A DNA stretch of 64,000 bases from Pseudomonas silvicola. Its GTDB lineage: Bacteria; Pseudomonadota; Gammaproteobacteria; Pseudomonadales; Pseudomonadaceae. Location: assembly GCF_026651855.1 (NCBI RefSeq), contig NZ_CP093280.1, forward strand, positions 2,396,001-2,460,000, in the 5' to 3' direction. Numbering within the stretch: the first letter of the stretch is position 1; each line of letters opens with the position of its first letter. Positions 39,515 through 49,824 of the stretch are shown piece after piece. A program made the position numbers and the translations under genes. The notes under the pieces are model-generated. The model was not told the origin of the DNA, searched no databases, and saw only the letters and a list, made by a program, of their open reading frames with translations.

Positions 39515-41949
39515 TGGTCGGCCGCCCGTTCGAGCTCACCGACCATGCGCGCGATTCGGTCGGCGAGTTTTTCGGAGCTCAGGCTTTCCCGAAAGCGCTC
39601 TACCAGCAGTGGAAACGCCAGCGGGGTCGCCCGCTTGAGTGCGTGCAGGTCCAAGCGCAGGCCCTGGATGCGGGTGAGTGTCTGGGCCAGGCGCTGCACA
39701 TCCAGCTCCTGGCGCAGCACCTCTTCCTGAGCCTGAGTCAACAGCAGGTTGCCGGCGTCGTATTGCTTGAAGACCTCGAAGAACAGGCTGCTGGACGCCT
39801 GTACCTGTCGGGTGCTTTTCTGCGAACCAGGGTAACCGCCGAAGACCAGGCCGGAAATGCGCGCGATCTCCCGAAAACGTCGTTGCGCCAGTTCACCGGC
39901 GTTGAGGCTGGCCACCACGTCTGCCAGCAAGTGGTCCGGGCTGAGCAGGGCGCCATCGAGCCACTGCGACCAATCAACGGCCGTGGCGCTGAGCAGTTCG
40001 AAGCCGTAGTCATTGACCGCCATGGAGAAGGTCAGCGGCTGCTGGCGGCTCATGCGTGAGGCCAGCAGGCTGGCCAGGCCAAGGTGCACCTGGCGCCCGG
40101 CGAAGGGGTAGAGGAACAGGTGCCAGCCTTCCCGCGACTTCAGGGTTTCAGCCAGCAAGGTGGCGGGGGTCGGCAATGCAGACCAGTGTTGCTGCACTTC
40201 CAGCAGCGGGCGCACGGCCCGCATGGGCGCGCTGTGGTACTCGCCCTGGGCAGCGAGGCCCAGTTGCACCACCAGGGCATCGGCCAGTTCGCTGGACAGG
40301 GGCATGCGCCCGCCATTCCAGCGCGGCACGGCGGCTTTTTTCGCGGTGCTGCGCTTGACGTAGGCGGTCATGTTTTCTACCCGCACCAACTCCAGTTGCC
40401 GGCCGGCGAACAGGAAGCCGTCGCCGGGGCGCAGGCGGGCGATGAAGCCTTCTTCGACACTGCCCAGGGAGCGGCCGCCTCCGCCCTTGCTCCAGAACTT
40501 GAGTTGCAGGCTGGCGTCGCTGACGATGGTGCCGATACTCATGCGGTGGCGGCGCGCCAGCCGGGCGTCGGGCGCCCGCCACACGCCGTGTTCGTCAGGC
40601 TCCACGCGGCGGTAGTCAGGGTAGGCGGTCAGCGAGTGGCCGCCATGGCGGACGAACGCCAGGGCCCAGTGCCACTCGTCATCGGTCAGGTCGCGGTAGG
40701 CCCAGGCGCTGCGTACCTCGGCCAGCAGTTGCTCAGGCAAGAAGCCGCCCCCCAGGGCCATGGTCACCAGGTGCTGTACCAGCACGTCCAGCGGTTTGTA
40801 GGGTGATTCACGCGGTTCGATCTGACGGTCGGCCACGGCCTGCTCGGCGGCGGCCGCTTCCACCAGTTCCAGGCTGTGCGTGGGCACCAAGGTGACCCGC
40901 GAGGCGCGACCGGGCGCGTGGCCCGAGCGGCCGGCGCGCTGCATCAGCCGCGCCACGCCCTTGGCCGAGCCGATCTGCAGCACGCGCTCCACCGGCAGAA
41001 AGTCCACGCCCAGGTCGAGGCTGGAGGTGCAGACCACGGCCTTGAGTTCGCCTTGCTTGAGTGCCCGCTCAACCCAGTCGCGGGTTTCGCGCGCCAGCGA
41101 ACTATGGTGCAAGGCGATGATGCCGGCCCAATCGGGGCGGGCGTCCAGAATCGACTGAAACCAGATTTCCGCCTGGGCGCGGGTGTTGGTGAACACCAGG
41201 CAACTGCTGCTGGCGTCAATTTCGGCCACCACCTGGTCGAGCATGCGCAGGCCCATGTGGCCACCCCAGGGGAAGCGCTCGATGGCGCCGGGCAACAAGG
41301 TGTCGACCTCGATGCGCTTGGCGTCGGCGCCCTGCACGCTGATACCTTCGCCCGGGCCCAACAGGACTTCCTGGGCGTGGGCCTGGTTGCCAAGGGTGGC
41401 GGAAATACCCCACACGATCAGGCCAGGTTGCCAGCGGCGCAGACGCGCCAGGGCCAGTTGCAGTTGCACGCCGCGCTTGTTGCCGATCAGTTCGTGCCAC
41501 TCGTCCACCACCACCATGCGCAGGCTGGCGAATTCGGTACGGGCCTGCTCACGGGCCAGCAGCAGGGTCAGGCTTTCCGGGGTGGTGATCAGCGTGGTCG
41601 GCAGGCGCCGGCCCTGTCGCGCGCGTTCGGCGCTGCTGGTATCGCCGGTGCGAAGGCCCAGGCTCCAGGGCAGTTGCAGGTCGTCCAGGGGCGTTTGCAG
41701 GGCGCGTTGGGTGTCGGCCGCCAGTGCGCGCATGGGCGTGATCCACAGCACCGTCAGTGGTGCGGTGCGGCTGCCGGCCTTGGCGAACCGCTGCAAGGCC
41801 GCGAACCACAGTGCGTAAGTCTTGCCGGCGCCGGTACTGGCATGCAGCAGGCCGGACTGTCCCGCTTTCACCGCTGTCCAGACCTGTTTCTGGAAAGCGA
41901 AGGGTTTCCAGTGTCGGTCGGCGAACCAGTGGCGGGCGTGATCGGGCAT
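39511..41949 (-). CDS. Ligase-associated DNA damage response DEXH-box helicase (Lhr-type)
   Basis: 812 residues of superfamily 2. Walker [11 protein letters not shown] near 38, the DEXH box VVDEWHEL near 150, helicase motif [13 protein letters not shown] near 344 and the long Lhr-specific C-terminal region are present. It belongs to the family found with ATP-dependent DNA ligase, a beta-CASP exonuclease and PdeM. It is followed by pdeM (4-bp overlap), but the ligase and exonuclease genes are separated from it by the aot-type operon at 42025-46212. Confidence 0.9.
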   Translation of the reverse strand: MPDHARHWFADRHWKPFAFQKQVWTAVKAGQSGLLHASTGAGKTYALWFAALQRFAKAGSRTAPLTVLWITPMRALAADTQRALQTPLDDLQLPWSLGLRTGDTSSAERARQGRRLPTTLITTPESLTLLLAREQARTEFASLRMVVVDEWHELIGNKRGVQLQLALARLRRWQPGLIVWGISATLGNQAHAQEVLLGPGEGISVQGADAKRIEVDTLLPGAIERFPWGGHMGLRMLDQVVAEIDASSSCLVFTNTRAQAEIWFQSILDARPDWAGIIALHHSSLARETRDWVERALKQGELKAVVCTSSLDLGVDFLPVERVLQIGSAKGVARLMQRAGRSGHAPGRASRVTLVPTHSLELVEAAAAEQAVADRQIEPRESPYKPLDVLVQHLVTMALGGGFLPEQLLAEVRSAWAYRDLTDDEWHWALAFVRHGGHSLTAYPDYRRVEPDEHGVWRAPDARLARRHRMSIGTIVSDASLQLKFWSKGGGGRSLGSVEEGFIARLRPGDGFLFAGRQLELVRVENMTAYVKRSTAKKAAVPRWNGGRMPLSSELADALVVQLGLAAQGEYHSAPMRAVRPLLEVQQHWSALPTPATLLAETLKSREGWHLFLYPFAGRQVHLGLASLLASRMSRQQPLTFSMAVNDYGFELLSATAVDWSQWLDGALLSPDHLLADVVASLNAGELAQRRFREIARISGLVFGGYPGSQKSTRQVQASSSLFFEVFKQYDAGNLLLTQAQEEVLRQELDVQRLAQTLTRIQGLRLDLHALKRATPLAFPLLVERFRESLSSEKLADRIARMVGELERAADQ

Positions 41950-42024
41950 GGGCGCTGTCCGTGGGGGTTAAACCAAAGACAGCGGCGCCCGGCAGATAGT
42001 TTTGTTTTAAAAGCGCAGTGGGTG

Positions 42025-42789
<765 letters not shown>

Positions 42790-42802
42790 GGGCAAGTGGG
42801 TC

Positions 42803-43921
42803 TCAAGGCGAAAGGAGGTAGCCGCTGCGGTAGGCGTCACGGCCGGCGACATGGGCAATGACCATGCCGGCGGTGGCCATGCGGCGCAGCGAACGGGCGT
42901 AGAGCAAGCCAGGTTGGGCACACCGCACCGGGGTGACGGTGTCGGTGATCGGGTCGATGACCTCGGCGATCAGTTGGTCGGTCGTCATCAAGGTGCCCGG
43001 CAGCACATGAAACACCAGCAGGCCGCCCACGGGCGTGACCACCGGTTCCACGGCTGCCAGTGGCGTGGCCGGTTGCAGCAACGCAGGCAAAGGCGCCGGG
43101 GTTGCGTTGATGGCGCCGAAGTGGGTCAGGTAATCGAGGATGCCCTGGCAGTCACTGAGGGCGGTGGGGTGGTCCACGTCGCCTTGGCCGCGCAGTTCCA
43201 CGGTCACCGAAAAACTGCCCTGGGGAATCTCGAAGCGGTGGTTGAAGCGCTGCTGCAACTCCCACCACACCAGGGTAAAGCACTCGTCGAACGACTGGCC
43301 GCCCGAATCGGTGGCCAGAAGGCTGGCCTGGGCGCCCAGGTAGCGCGACAGCGGCTCGACCTTGGGCCAGGCCTCGGGCGTTGTGTACAGGTGTTGCACG
43401 GCTTCGAAGTCACAGTGCAGGTCCAGCACCATCAGGGCATCGCAGGCCAGGCGCTGCAACACCAGGCGCTGGGATTGCAACTGGGTGGTCGGCACCTGCG
43501 CTTGCAGGGCTTTGCGCAGGCTGGCGCGGATCAGGCTGGCGTTGTGCTGCGGGTCGTCGCTGAGGTGGGGTTCCACCTCGGTCCCCACTTCATCACTAAG
43601 GTCGACGAACAGGCGGTTGAAGTTTTGCCCGCTCTCCAGTTCATAGCGGCCCAGGGGCACGTCCATCAGCACTTGTTCGAGGCCCACCGGGTTGGCCACC
43701 GGCACCAGCACGATTTCATGGGTCAGGCGCCCGGCCTGTTCCAGCTCGCTCAGGCGCTGCTTGAGGTGCCAGGCCACCAGCATGCCGGGCAGTTCGTCGG
43801 CGTGCAGCGAAGCCTGGATGTAGATCTTGCCGGCGCCGTCCGTGGGGCCATAGTGAAAGCTGTGGATCTGCCGGGTGGTGCCAGGCACCGGGCTGATCAG
43901 GTCATGGGTATGGTGTCGCAT
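42803..43921 (-). CDS. aotO: Succinylglutamate desuccinylase/aspartoacylase family protein (AotO-like)
   Basis: 372 residues of zinc carboxypeptidase fold. The metal ligands lie in QASLHADELPGMLVAWHL near 35-52 and in VLDLHCDFEAVQH near 168. A C-terminal barrel-sandwich domain holds PVGGLLVFHVLPGT. In P. aeruginosa a protein of this family, AotO, is encoded inside the aot operon but is not needed for transport; the substrate is unknown. It sits 13 bp before aotP and 9 bp after aotM. Confidence 0.82.
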   Translation of the reverse strand: MRHHTHDLISPVPGTTRQIHSFHYGPTDGAGKIYIQASLHADELPGMLVAWHLKQRLSELEQAGRLTHEIVLVPVANPVGLEQVLMDVPLGRYELESGQNFNRLFVDLSDEVGTEVEPHLSDDPQHNASLIRASLRKALQAQVPTTQLQSQRLVLQRLACDALMVLDLHCDFEAVQHLYTTPEAWPKVEPLSRYLGAQASLLATDSGGQSFDECFTLVWWELQQRFNHRFEIPQGSFSVTVELRGQGDVDHPTALSDCQGILDYLTHFGAINATPAPLPALLQPATPLAAVEPVVTPVGGLLVFHVLPGTLMTTDQLIAEVIDPITDTVTPVRCAQPGLLYARSLRRMATAGMVIAHVAGRDAYRSGYLLSP

Positions 43922-43930
43922 GATCGTGTC

Positions 43931-44641
43931 CTAGTGCGCGGGGCCGAGGAAGGCCAGCCAGCGGCGTTCAGCCAGGCGGAACAGCCCCACCAGCGTAAAG
44001 GTGATGGTCAGGTAGATCAGCGCGGCGATGCCGAACGACTGGAAGGTGAGGAAGGTCGCCGAGTTGGCGTCCCGGGCCACCTTGAGGATATCGGGCACGG
44101 TGGCGGTGAAGGCCACGGTGGTGGAGTGCAGCATCAGGATCACTTCGTTGCTGTAGAACGGCAGCGAGCGGCGCAGGGCCGAGGGCATGATCACGTAGGT
44201 GTACAGCTTCCAGCCCGTGAGGCCGTAAGCCTTGGCTGCCTCGACTTCACCGTGGTTCATGCTGCGGATGGCGCCGGCGAAGATTTCGGTGGTGTAGGCG
44301 CACGTGTTCAGGGCGAAGGCCAGGATGGTGCAGTTCATGGCATCGCGGAAGAACGCGTCCAGCACCGGTTGCTCGCGCACCGCGGCAATGCTGTAGATAC
44401 CGGTGTAGCAGATCAGCAACTGGATGTAGAGCGGCGTGCCGCGAAACAGGTAGGTGTAGAACTGCACCGGCCAGCGCAGCCAGAAGTGGCTGGACACGCG
44501 GGCGATGGACAGCGGAATCGACACCACGAAGCCGATGGCGATGGAGGCGCTGAGCAGCCACATGGTCATGGCCAGGCCGGTGATGTGCTGACCGTCCGAG
44601 TACAGGAACGGGCGCCAGTACTGTTGCAACAATTCGATCAT
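43931..44641 (-). CDS. aotM: Basic amino acid ABC transporter permease (AotM/HisM-like)
   Basis: 236 residues with five to six TM helices. The EAA loop motif reads EVEAAKAYGLTGWKLYTYVIMP near 154-175. Together with the second permease it forms the inner-membrane channel. Its ATG overlaps the stop of aotQ in an ATGA, so the two subunits are translationally coupled, as expected for a 1:1 heterodimer. Confidence 0.9.
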   Translation of the reverse strand: MIELLQQYWRPFLYSDGQHITGLAMTMWLLSASIAIGFVVSIPLSIARVSSHFWLRWPVQFYTYLFRGTPLYIQLLICYTGIYSIAAVREQPVLDAFFRDAMNCTILAFALNTCAYTTEIFAGAIRSMNHGEVEAAKAYGLTGWKLYTYVIMPSALRRSLPFYSNEVILMLHSTTVAFTATVPDILKVARDANSATFLTFQSFGIAALIYLTITFTLVGLFRLAERRWLAFLGPAH

Positions 44642-45366
44642 CGCACCGCCTCCCGGCTGCCTGCGCTGTAACGCCGTTCAGCCCAGCGCAACACGATGTT
44701 GGATGCACTGGTGATCAGCAGGTAGATGACGGCCGCCAGGACCAGGAAGTAGAACAGCTGGTAAGTACTCTTGCCGGCGTCCTGCGCGGCCTTGACCACG
44801 TCCGCCAGGCCGATGATCGACACCAGCGCGGTGGCCTTGAGCATCACCATCCAGTTATTGCCGATGCCCGGCAGGGCAAAGCGCATCATTTGCGGGAACA
44901 CCACGTAGCGAAAGCGCTGGCCGCGCTTGAGGCCGTAGGCGGTAGCCGCTTCCACCTGGCCGCGCGGCACGGCGAGGATGGCGCCACGGAAGGTTTCGGT
45001 GAAATAGGCGCCATAGATGAAACCCAGGGTGATCACCCCCGAGACGAAAGGGTCGATCTCGATGTAGTCCCAGTCCATGGCGTCGGTGAAATTGGTCAGC
45101 CAGGTCTGCAGGCTGTAGAAGATCAGCAGCATCAGCACCAGGTCGGGCACGCCGCGGATCAGGGTGGTGTAGAGCTGGGCAGGCACGCGCAGCAGCTTGA
45201 CGCTGGACAGCTTGGCGGTAGCGCCCAGCAGCCCCAGGCAAACGCTCACCAGCAGCGAGAGCACGGCAAGCTTGATGGTCATCCAGGTGCCTTCCAGCAG
45301 GATGGGGCCGAAGCCCTTCAAGCTGAATGCCGAAAGCCCCAGGTTTTGTAATAGGTCATCGAACAT
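44638..45366 (-). CDS. aotQ: Basic amino acid ABC transporter permease (AotQ/HisQ-like)
   Basis: 242 residues with five to six TM helices. The EAA loop is QVEAATAYGLKRGQRFRYVVFP near 147-168. HisQ-like features include LIRGVPDLVLMLLIFYSLQ near 88. It is the first permease after the binding-protein gene, separated from it by a terminator-like hairpin that would lower expression of the downstream genes relative to aotJ. Confidence 0.9.
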   Translation of the reverse strand: MFDDLLQNLGLSAFSLKGFGPILLEGTWMTIKLAVLSLLVSVCLGLLGATAKLSSVKLLRVPAQLYTTLIRGVPDLVLMLLIFYSLQTWLTNFTDAMDWDYIEIDPFVSGVITLGFIYGAYFTETFRGAILAVPRGQVEAATAYGLKRGQRFRYVVFPQMMRFALPGIGNNWMVMLKATALVSIIGLADVVKAAQDAGKSTYQLFYFLVLAAVIYLLITSASNIVLRWAERRYSAGSREAVR

Positions 45367-45388
45367 GGATCAGGCCTGTGCAGGTAGA

Positions 45389-45421
45389 AAAAACGCCTTC
45401 CCCCGGAGAGAGGAAGGCGTC
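45389..45421 (-). terminator. Intra-operon attenuating terminator between aotJ and aotQ
   Basis: On the minus strand ACGCCTTCC...GGAAGGCGT (9-bp arms, about 10-nt loop) is followed by TTTTTT. It lies right after the aotJ stop. A partial terminator after a periplasmic binding-protein gene is common and lets the binding protein be made in excess. Confidence 0.78.
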
Positions 45422-45432
45422 GTTACCAAATG

Positions 45433-46212
45433 TTACTTACCGCTGTACAGGTTCAGATCACCGAAGTGTTTCTTCTGAATGGCGTCGTAGGTGCCATCTT
45501 TGTGTAACGCTTCGATACCTTTATCCAGCAGGGCCTTGAGGTCTTTGTTACCTTTCTTGATACCGACGGCGGTCTTGGCCGGCAGCAGCGGGTCGTCCAC
45601 TGGCTTGCTGACTTCGTAGGCGGCGCCCTGCGGGGACTTCAGGAAGCCCAGCTCGGCCTGCAGCATGTCCTGGATGGAAGCGTCCAGGCGGCCATTGGTC
45701 AAGTCAGCGTAGACCTGGTCCTGGTTGGCGTAAGGCTGGATCTTCACCCCGGCCGGCTCCAGTTTGGCCTTGGCGTAGGCTTCCTGGATGGTGCCCTGCT
45801 CATAGCCCACGGTCTTGCCTTTGAGCGACTCTGGCGTGCTGTAGGCCGCACCCTTTTTGAACACCAGCGCGGTTGGGCCGGAGAACAGTTCGCTGGAGAA
45901 ATCGATGACCTTTTCCCGCGCTTCGGTCACGGTCATGGACGAAATCACGCCGTCGAACTTGCCGGCGTTCAGGCCCGGCACCATGCCGTCGAAGTCGTTC
46001 TCGACCCACTTGCACTGCACTTTCAGTTCTTTGCAGATGGCGTTGCCCAGGTCGATGTCAAAGCCCACCAGGCTGCCGTCGGCGGCCTTGGATTCAAACG
46101 GAGCGTAGGACGGGTCCACGCCGAAACGCAGTACCTTGTAATCCTTGGCCATCGCGGCGCCAGCAGACAAACATAAGGCCAGTGCAGAAAGGGTCAGCAA
46201 TGCTTTTTTCAT
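45433..46212 (-). CDS. aotJ: Basic amino acid ABC transporter, periplasmic binding protein (AotJ/HisJ-like)
   Basis: 259 residues with a signal peptide (MKKALLTLSALALCLSAGAAMA). The mature protein has LRFGVDPSYAPFESKAADGS, GFDIDLGNAICKEL and DGVISSMTVTEAREKVIDFS, the pattern of lysine/arginine/ornithine-binding proteins of family 3. It captures basic amino acids in the periplasm. It heads the five-gene unit and probably has its own promoter in 46213-46400. One TGTCGC half-site lies there (46253-46258), too little to claim ArgR control. Confidence 0.92.
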   Translation of the reverse strand: MKKALLTLSALALCLSAGAAMAKDYKVLRFGVDPSYAPFESKAADGSLVGFDIDLGNAICKELKVQCKWVENDFDGMVPGLNAGKFDGVISSMTVTEAREKVIDFSSELFSGPTALVFKKGAAYSTPESLKGKTVGYEQGTIQEAYAKAKLEPAGVKIQPYANQDQVYADLTNGRLDASIQDMLQAELGFLKSPQGAAYEVSKPVDDPLLPAKTAVGIKKGNKDLKALLDKGIEALHKDGTYDAIQKKHFGDLNLYSGK

Positions 46213-46410
46213 TGTGCAGTCCTTAGAACCTGAGAAGAGCGTACAGGGGTACGCGACATTCGTTACCGGCAAATGCCAGACATCATTGTGATAGCAATTT
46301 CCGCACCATAGTCCACGAACGGGCGTTTAAATGGAGGACTCGCAAAGGCTCTGGCACGCCGTGATGCCCAAAATCGGGCGGTCGCAAAACGGCGCACCAA
46401 AAGCGTGCAG

Positions 46411-48048
46411 TCAGCTCAGCAAGTCCTGTAGCGTAGCCAGACTATCGGCTTCTTCCACCGGTTTGTCCTGCCGCCACCTCAACATGCGCGGAAAACGTAC
46501 GGCAATGCCGCTTTTGTGACGTTTTGACAGGGCGATGCCCTCGAAGCCCAGTTCGAACACCAGGGTAGGGCGAACGCTGCGCACCGGGCCGAACTTCTCC
46601 ACGGTGGTCTTGCGCACGATGGCATCCACCTGGCGCATTTCCTCGTCGGTCAGCCCCGAGTAGGCCTTGGCGAACGGTACCAGGGTGCGTTCGCTGGCCT
46701 CGGCGGGGCCATCCCAGACGGCGAAAGTGTAGTCCGTGTAGAGGCTGGCGCGGCGGCCGTGGCCGGCCTGAGCGTAGATCAGCACAGCGTCGACGCTGAA
46801 GGGGTCGACCTTCCATTTCCACCACACCCCCATGTCCTTGGTGCGGCCCACGCCATACAGTGCCTCGCGGGCCTTGAGCATCATGCCTTCCACGCCCAGG
46901 CGCCGGGAGTGCTCGCGCTGCTCGGCCAGGGCCTGCCAGGTATCCCCTTGCACCAGGGGCGACAGGCGTAGTACCGGCAGATCGGCACCGGCCACCACTT
47001 GCTCCAGTTGACGGCGGCGTTGGTGTTGGGGTTCGTTGCGCCAGTCGTGGCCTTGCCATTCCAGCAGGTCGTAGGCCAGCACGGCCACGGGAACCTCGGT
47101 CAGCATCTTCTTGCTCAGGGTCTTGCGGCCGATGCGCTGCTGCAACAGGGCGAAGGGCTGTACGCCTTCGTTCCACACCACGATCTCGCCGTCGATGACG
47201 GTGCCATCGGGCAAGGCATCGATGAGTGCCTGCAACTCGGGGAAACGGTCGGACACCAGCTCCTCGCCGCGTGACCACACCCATAGCTGGCCATCGCGCT
47301 TGACCAGTTGCGCGCGTATGCCGTCCCACTTCCACTCCACCTGCCAGTCGCTGACGGGCCCGATCAGTGTGTCGAATTGGTCCACCGGTTGCTGCAGCGC
47401 ATGGGCGAGAAAGAAGGGGTAGGGCTGGCCGCCGCGCTGGGCGTGTTCATCAGCCGATTCGGCGGCGATCAGCCGGCGGTAACTGTCGGCGGTGGGGCGG
47501 TGGGACAAGTCGGTATAGCCCACCAGGCGCTGGGCCACGCGCTTGCTGTCGATGCCGGCCAGTTGCGCGAGGGCACGGGTGACCAGCAATTTCGATACGC
47601 CCACCCGGAAGCTGCCGGTGATCAGCTTCAGGCATAGCATCAGGCTTTGCCGGTCCAGTTGCGCCCACAGCGCCGGCAAGCGCTCGGCGAGGGTTTCCGG
47701 TGGCAGCCCGCGCAAGGGCAGCAGGGCTTGTTCCACCCACCAGGCCAGGCCCTGGTCACTGCTGTGATCGGACTCGGGCAACAGCAGGGAGAAGGTTTCC
47801 GCCAGGTCGCCGACAGCCTGGTAGCTTTCCTCGAACAACCAGTCCGGGATGCCGCTGGTGGTCACGGCTATCTCGCGCAGCACTCGGCTGGGCACCAGTT
47901 GTCGGGGGCGGCCACCGGACAGGAAGTACACCGCCCATGCCGCGTCGGCGGCGTCGGCGTGGCTGAAGTAGTCTTCAAGCGCCTGGCGCTTGGCGTTGGT
48001 GGAGGTGGTTTCATCCAGGCGGGCATAGAGTTGGGCAAAGGCTTTCAT
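46411..48048 (-). CDS. ATP-dependent DNA ligase (DNA-damage-cluster type)
   Basis: 545 residues. An N-terminal DNA-binding domain (about 1-200) leads to the adenylation domain with the nucleophilic lysine in EWKWDGIRAQ (near residue 240), DGEIVVWNEG near 295 and EGMMLKAREALYG near 395, then an OB-fold domain. It is of the LigB/Lhr-associated bacterial type. Start ATG overlaps the exonuclease stop by 4 bp. Helicase and PdeM genes normally follow, but here the aot operon intervenes. Confidence 0.9.
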   Translation of the reverse strand: MKAFAQLYARLDETTSTNAKRQALEDYFSHADAADAAWAVYFLSGGRPRQLVPSRVLREIAVTTSGIPDWLFEESYQAVGDLAETFSLLLPESDHSSDQGLAWWVEQALLPLRGLPPETLAERLPALWAQLDRQSLMLCLKLITGSFRVGVSKLLVTRALAQLAGIDSKRVAQRLVGYTDLSHRPTADSYRRLIAAESADEHAQRGGQPYPFFLAHALQQPVDQFDTLIGPVSDWQVEWKWDGIRAQLVKRDGQLWVWSRGEELVSDRFPELQALIDALPDGTVIDGEIVVWNEGVQPFALLQQRIGRKTLSKKMLTEVPVAVLAYDLLEWQGHDWRNEPQHQRRRQLEQVVAGADLPVLRLSPLVQGDTWQALAEQREHSRRLGVEGMMLKAREALYGVGRTKDMGVWWKWKVDPFSVDAVLIYAQAGHGRRASLYTDYTFAVWDGPAEASERTLVPFAKAYSGLTDEEMRQVDAIVRKTTVEKFGPVRSVRPTLVFELGFEGIALSKRHKSGIAVRFPRMLRWRQDKPVEEADSLATLQDLLS

Positions 48049-49055
48049 GCGCTGGCCGCCTTGTCGTCGTCTTCGTCGCCGTATTCGGTGGTAAAGCCCT
48101 GGGCGTCCAGCCCCAGGTCGCGCAGGTAGCGCACCAGCACCGCCACCGAGCCATGGGTAACCATCACCCGTTCGGCGCCGGTCTGTTCGATGGCCCACAG
48201 CAGGCCGGGCCAGTCGGCGTGGTCGGAAAGCACGAAGCCACGGTCCACGCCGCGCCGCCGGCGGGTACCGCGCAGGCGCATCCAGCCACTGGCGAAGGCG
48301 TCGCTGTAATCACCAAAGCGGCGCATCCAGGTGCTGCCACCGGCCGAGGGCGGCGCCAGGATCAGCGCCTGACGCAGGGCCGGGTCGGTTTTTTTGAAGT
48401 CGCCGGCGTAGTGGGTATCCGGAATGCGGATGCCGCCTTCGCGGTATACCCGGTTCAGCGGCTCTACCGCGCCGTGCACCAGAATCGGCCCGATGCTGGC
48501 ATCGATCCCATGCAGAATGCGCTGAGCCTTGCCGAAGGCATAGGCGAACAAGACGCTGGCCTTGCCCGCCTGGGCGTTCGCGCGCCACCAGCTGTCGATC
48601 TCGCTGAAGATTTCCTGTTGTGGCTGCCAGCGGTAGATGGGCAGGCCGAACGTGGATTCGGTGATGAACGTATGGCAGCGTACCGGTTCGAACGGTGCGC
48701 AGGTGCCGTCGGCTTCCACCTTGTAGTCGCCGGATGCCACCCAGACTTCACCCTGGTATTCCAGCCGCACTTGAGCGGAGCCGAGCACGTGGCCGGCTGG
48801 GTGGAAGCTGAGCGTTACCCCGTGGTGTACCAGGCGTTCACCGTAGTCCAGGGTTTGCAGGTTGATGTCGGCACCCAGCCGCGCGCGAAGGATGCCGGCG
48901 CCGGGGCTGGCGGCCAGGTAGTGGCTGTTGCCGGTACGGGCATGGTCGCCATGGCCGTGGGTAATCACCGAACGCGACACGGGGCGCCAGGGGTCGATGT
49001 AGAAATCGCCGGGCGGGCAGTAGAGGCCTTCGGGGCGGGCGATGACAAGGTCCAT
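48045..49055 (-). CDS. Ligase-associated DNA damage response exonuclease
   Basis: 336 residues of metallo-beta-lactamase/beta-CASP fold. The metal motif is ITHGHGDHARTGN near 34-46; VWVASGDYKVEADGT near 105 and FVLSDHADWPGLL near 272 are the later motifs. It is the exonuclease partner of the ligase-helicase-PdeM repair set; DNA 3'-end processing is the assumed role. It overlaps the ligase gene by 4 bp. Confidence 0.88.
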   Translation of the reverse strand: MDLVIARPEGLYCPPGDFYIDPWRPVSRSVITHGHGDHARTGNSHYLAASPGAGILRARLGADINLQTLDYGERLVHHGVTLSFHPAGHVLGSAQVRLEYQGEVWVASGDYKVEADGTCAPFEPVRCHTFITESTFGLPIYRWQPQQEIFSEIDSWWRANAQAGKASVLFAYAFGKAQRILHGIDASIGPILVHGAVEPLNRVYREGGIRIPDTHYAGDFKKTDPALRQALILAPPSAGGSTWMRRFGDYSDAFASGWMRLRGTRRRRGVDRGFVLSDHADWPGLLWAIEQTGAERVMVTHGSVAVLVRYLRDLGLDAQGFTTEYGDEDDDKAASA

Positions 49056-49151
49056 GGGCGAGCCTTTTGCTGGGGGCTTAAAGGCTCAGAGGCGGGCGGC
49101 GTGTTATAAGTTTCAATGGGGCAGGCGTTGGCGTTTCAAGCCTTGAAGCGC

Positions 49152-49169
49152 GCGCTGGCAAGCCAGCGC
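49152..49169. repeat. 18-bp palindrome of the GCTGGCAAGCCAGC family
   Basis: GCGCTGGC AA GCCAGCGC is a perfect 8-bp inverted repeat followed by CTGCA, the same core as in the elements at 25592 and 33832. It lies between the exonuclease and glutathione peroxidase genes. Confidence 0.6.
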
Positions 49170-49205
49170 CTGCACTGACGATGACTGTTGATGAGGAGCA
49201 TACCC

Positions 49206-49751
49206 ATGGCCTTGCGCTGGTTGGCACTACCGCTTCTGCTCGTGACCGGTTCGGCTTTCGCCGCCGGTTGCCCCGAACTGTTGCAAGGCCAGATGCCGGC
49301 ATTGCGGGGTGGCACGCCCATCGACCTGTGTCAGCGCTTTGCTGGCAAGCCGCTGGTGGTGGTCAATACCGCCAGCTACTGTGGCTTTGCCCCGCAGTTC
49401 AGTGGCCTGGAAGGTCTGTATGGCCGCTATAAGGATCAGGGCCTGGAGATGATTGGCGTGCCCTCCAATGACTTCAAGCAGGAAGCCCAGGACACCGCCG
49501 AGACCGCCAAGGTGTGTTACGCCAACTACGGCGTCACCTTCACCATGACCCGTCCCACTGCTGTGCGCGGGGCGGATGCCACCCATCTGTTCAAGGTGCT
49601 GGCCGAGCAGAGCAGTACGCCGAAGTGGAATTTCTACAAATACGTGGTGGATCGCCAGGGCAATGTGGTGGCCAGTTTCTCCAGCATCACCAAGCCTGAT
49701 GACCCGGACCTCATCGCCGCAGTGGAAAAGGCAATCGCCTCCAAGCCTTGA
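49206..49751 (+). CDS. Exported glutathione peroxidase family protein
   Basis: 181 residues from an ATG with GAGGAG about 9 bp upstream. A cleavable signal peptide ends near AFAA (residue 19). The peroxidatic cysteine lies in [17 protein letters not shown] near 62, and [13 protein letters not shown] and [16 protein letters not shown] hold the Gln and Trp of the active site. It would reduce peroxides in the periplasm, probably with thioredoxin-like donors. Bidirectional terminator follows. Confidence 0.9.
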   Translation: MALRWLALPLLLVTGSAFAAGCPELLQGQMPALRGGTPIDLCQRFAGKPLVVVNTASYCGFAPQFSGLEGLYGRYKDQGLEMIGVPSNDFKQEAQDTAETAKVCYANYGVTFTMTRPTAVRGADATHLFKVLAEQSSTPKWNFYKYVVDRQGNVVASFSSITKPDDPDLIAAVEKAIASKP

Positions 49752-49782
49752 TGCGGCCGTCAATGTAACGCCCCGGTAAATG

Positions 49783-49809
49783 AAAAAACCCGCCGAAGCG
49801 GGTTTTTTT
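49783..49809. terminator. Bidirectional terminator between the peroxidase and fadL-like genes
   Basis: AAAAAACCCGC, loop CGAA, GCGGGTTTTTT: symmetric stem with A- and T-runs on both sides. Confidence 0.88.
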
Positions 49810-49824
49810 GCTGCAAGCATGGAA

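Noticed and set aside
46253-46258. TGTCGC half-site upstream of aotJ as an ArgR operator
   Set aside because: Only one half-site was found; no partner at 21 bp and no AA in the expected position.
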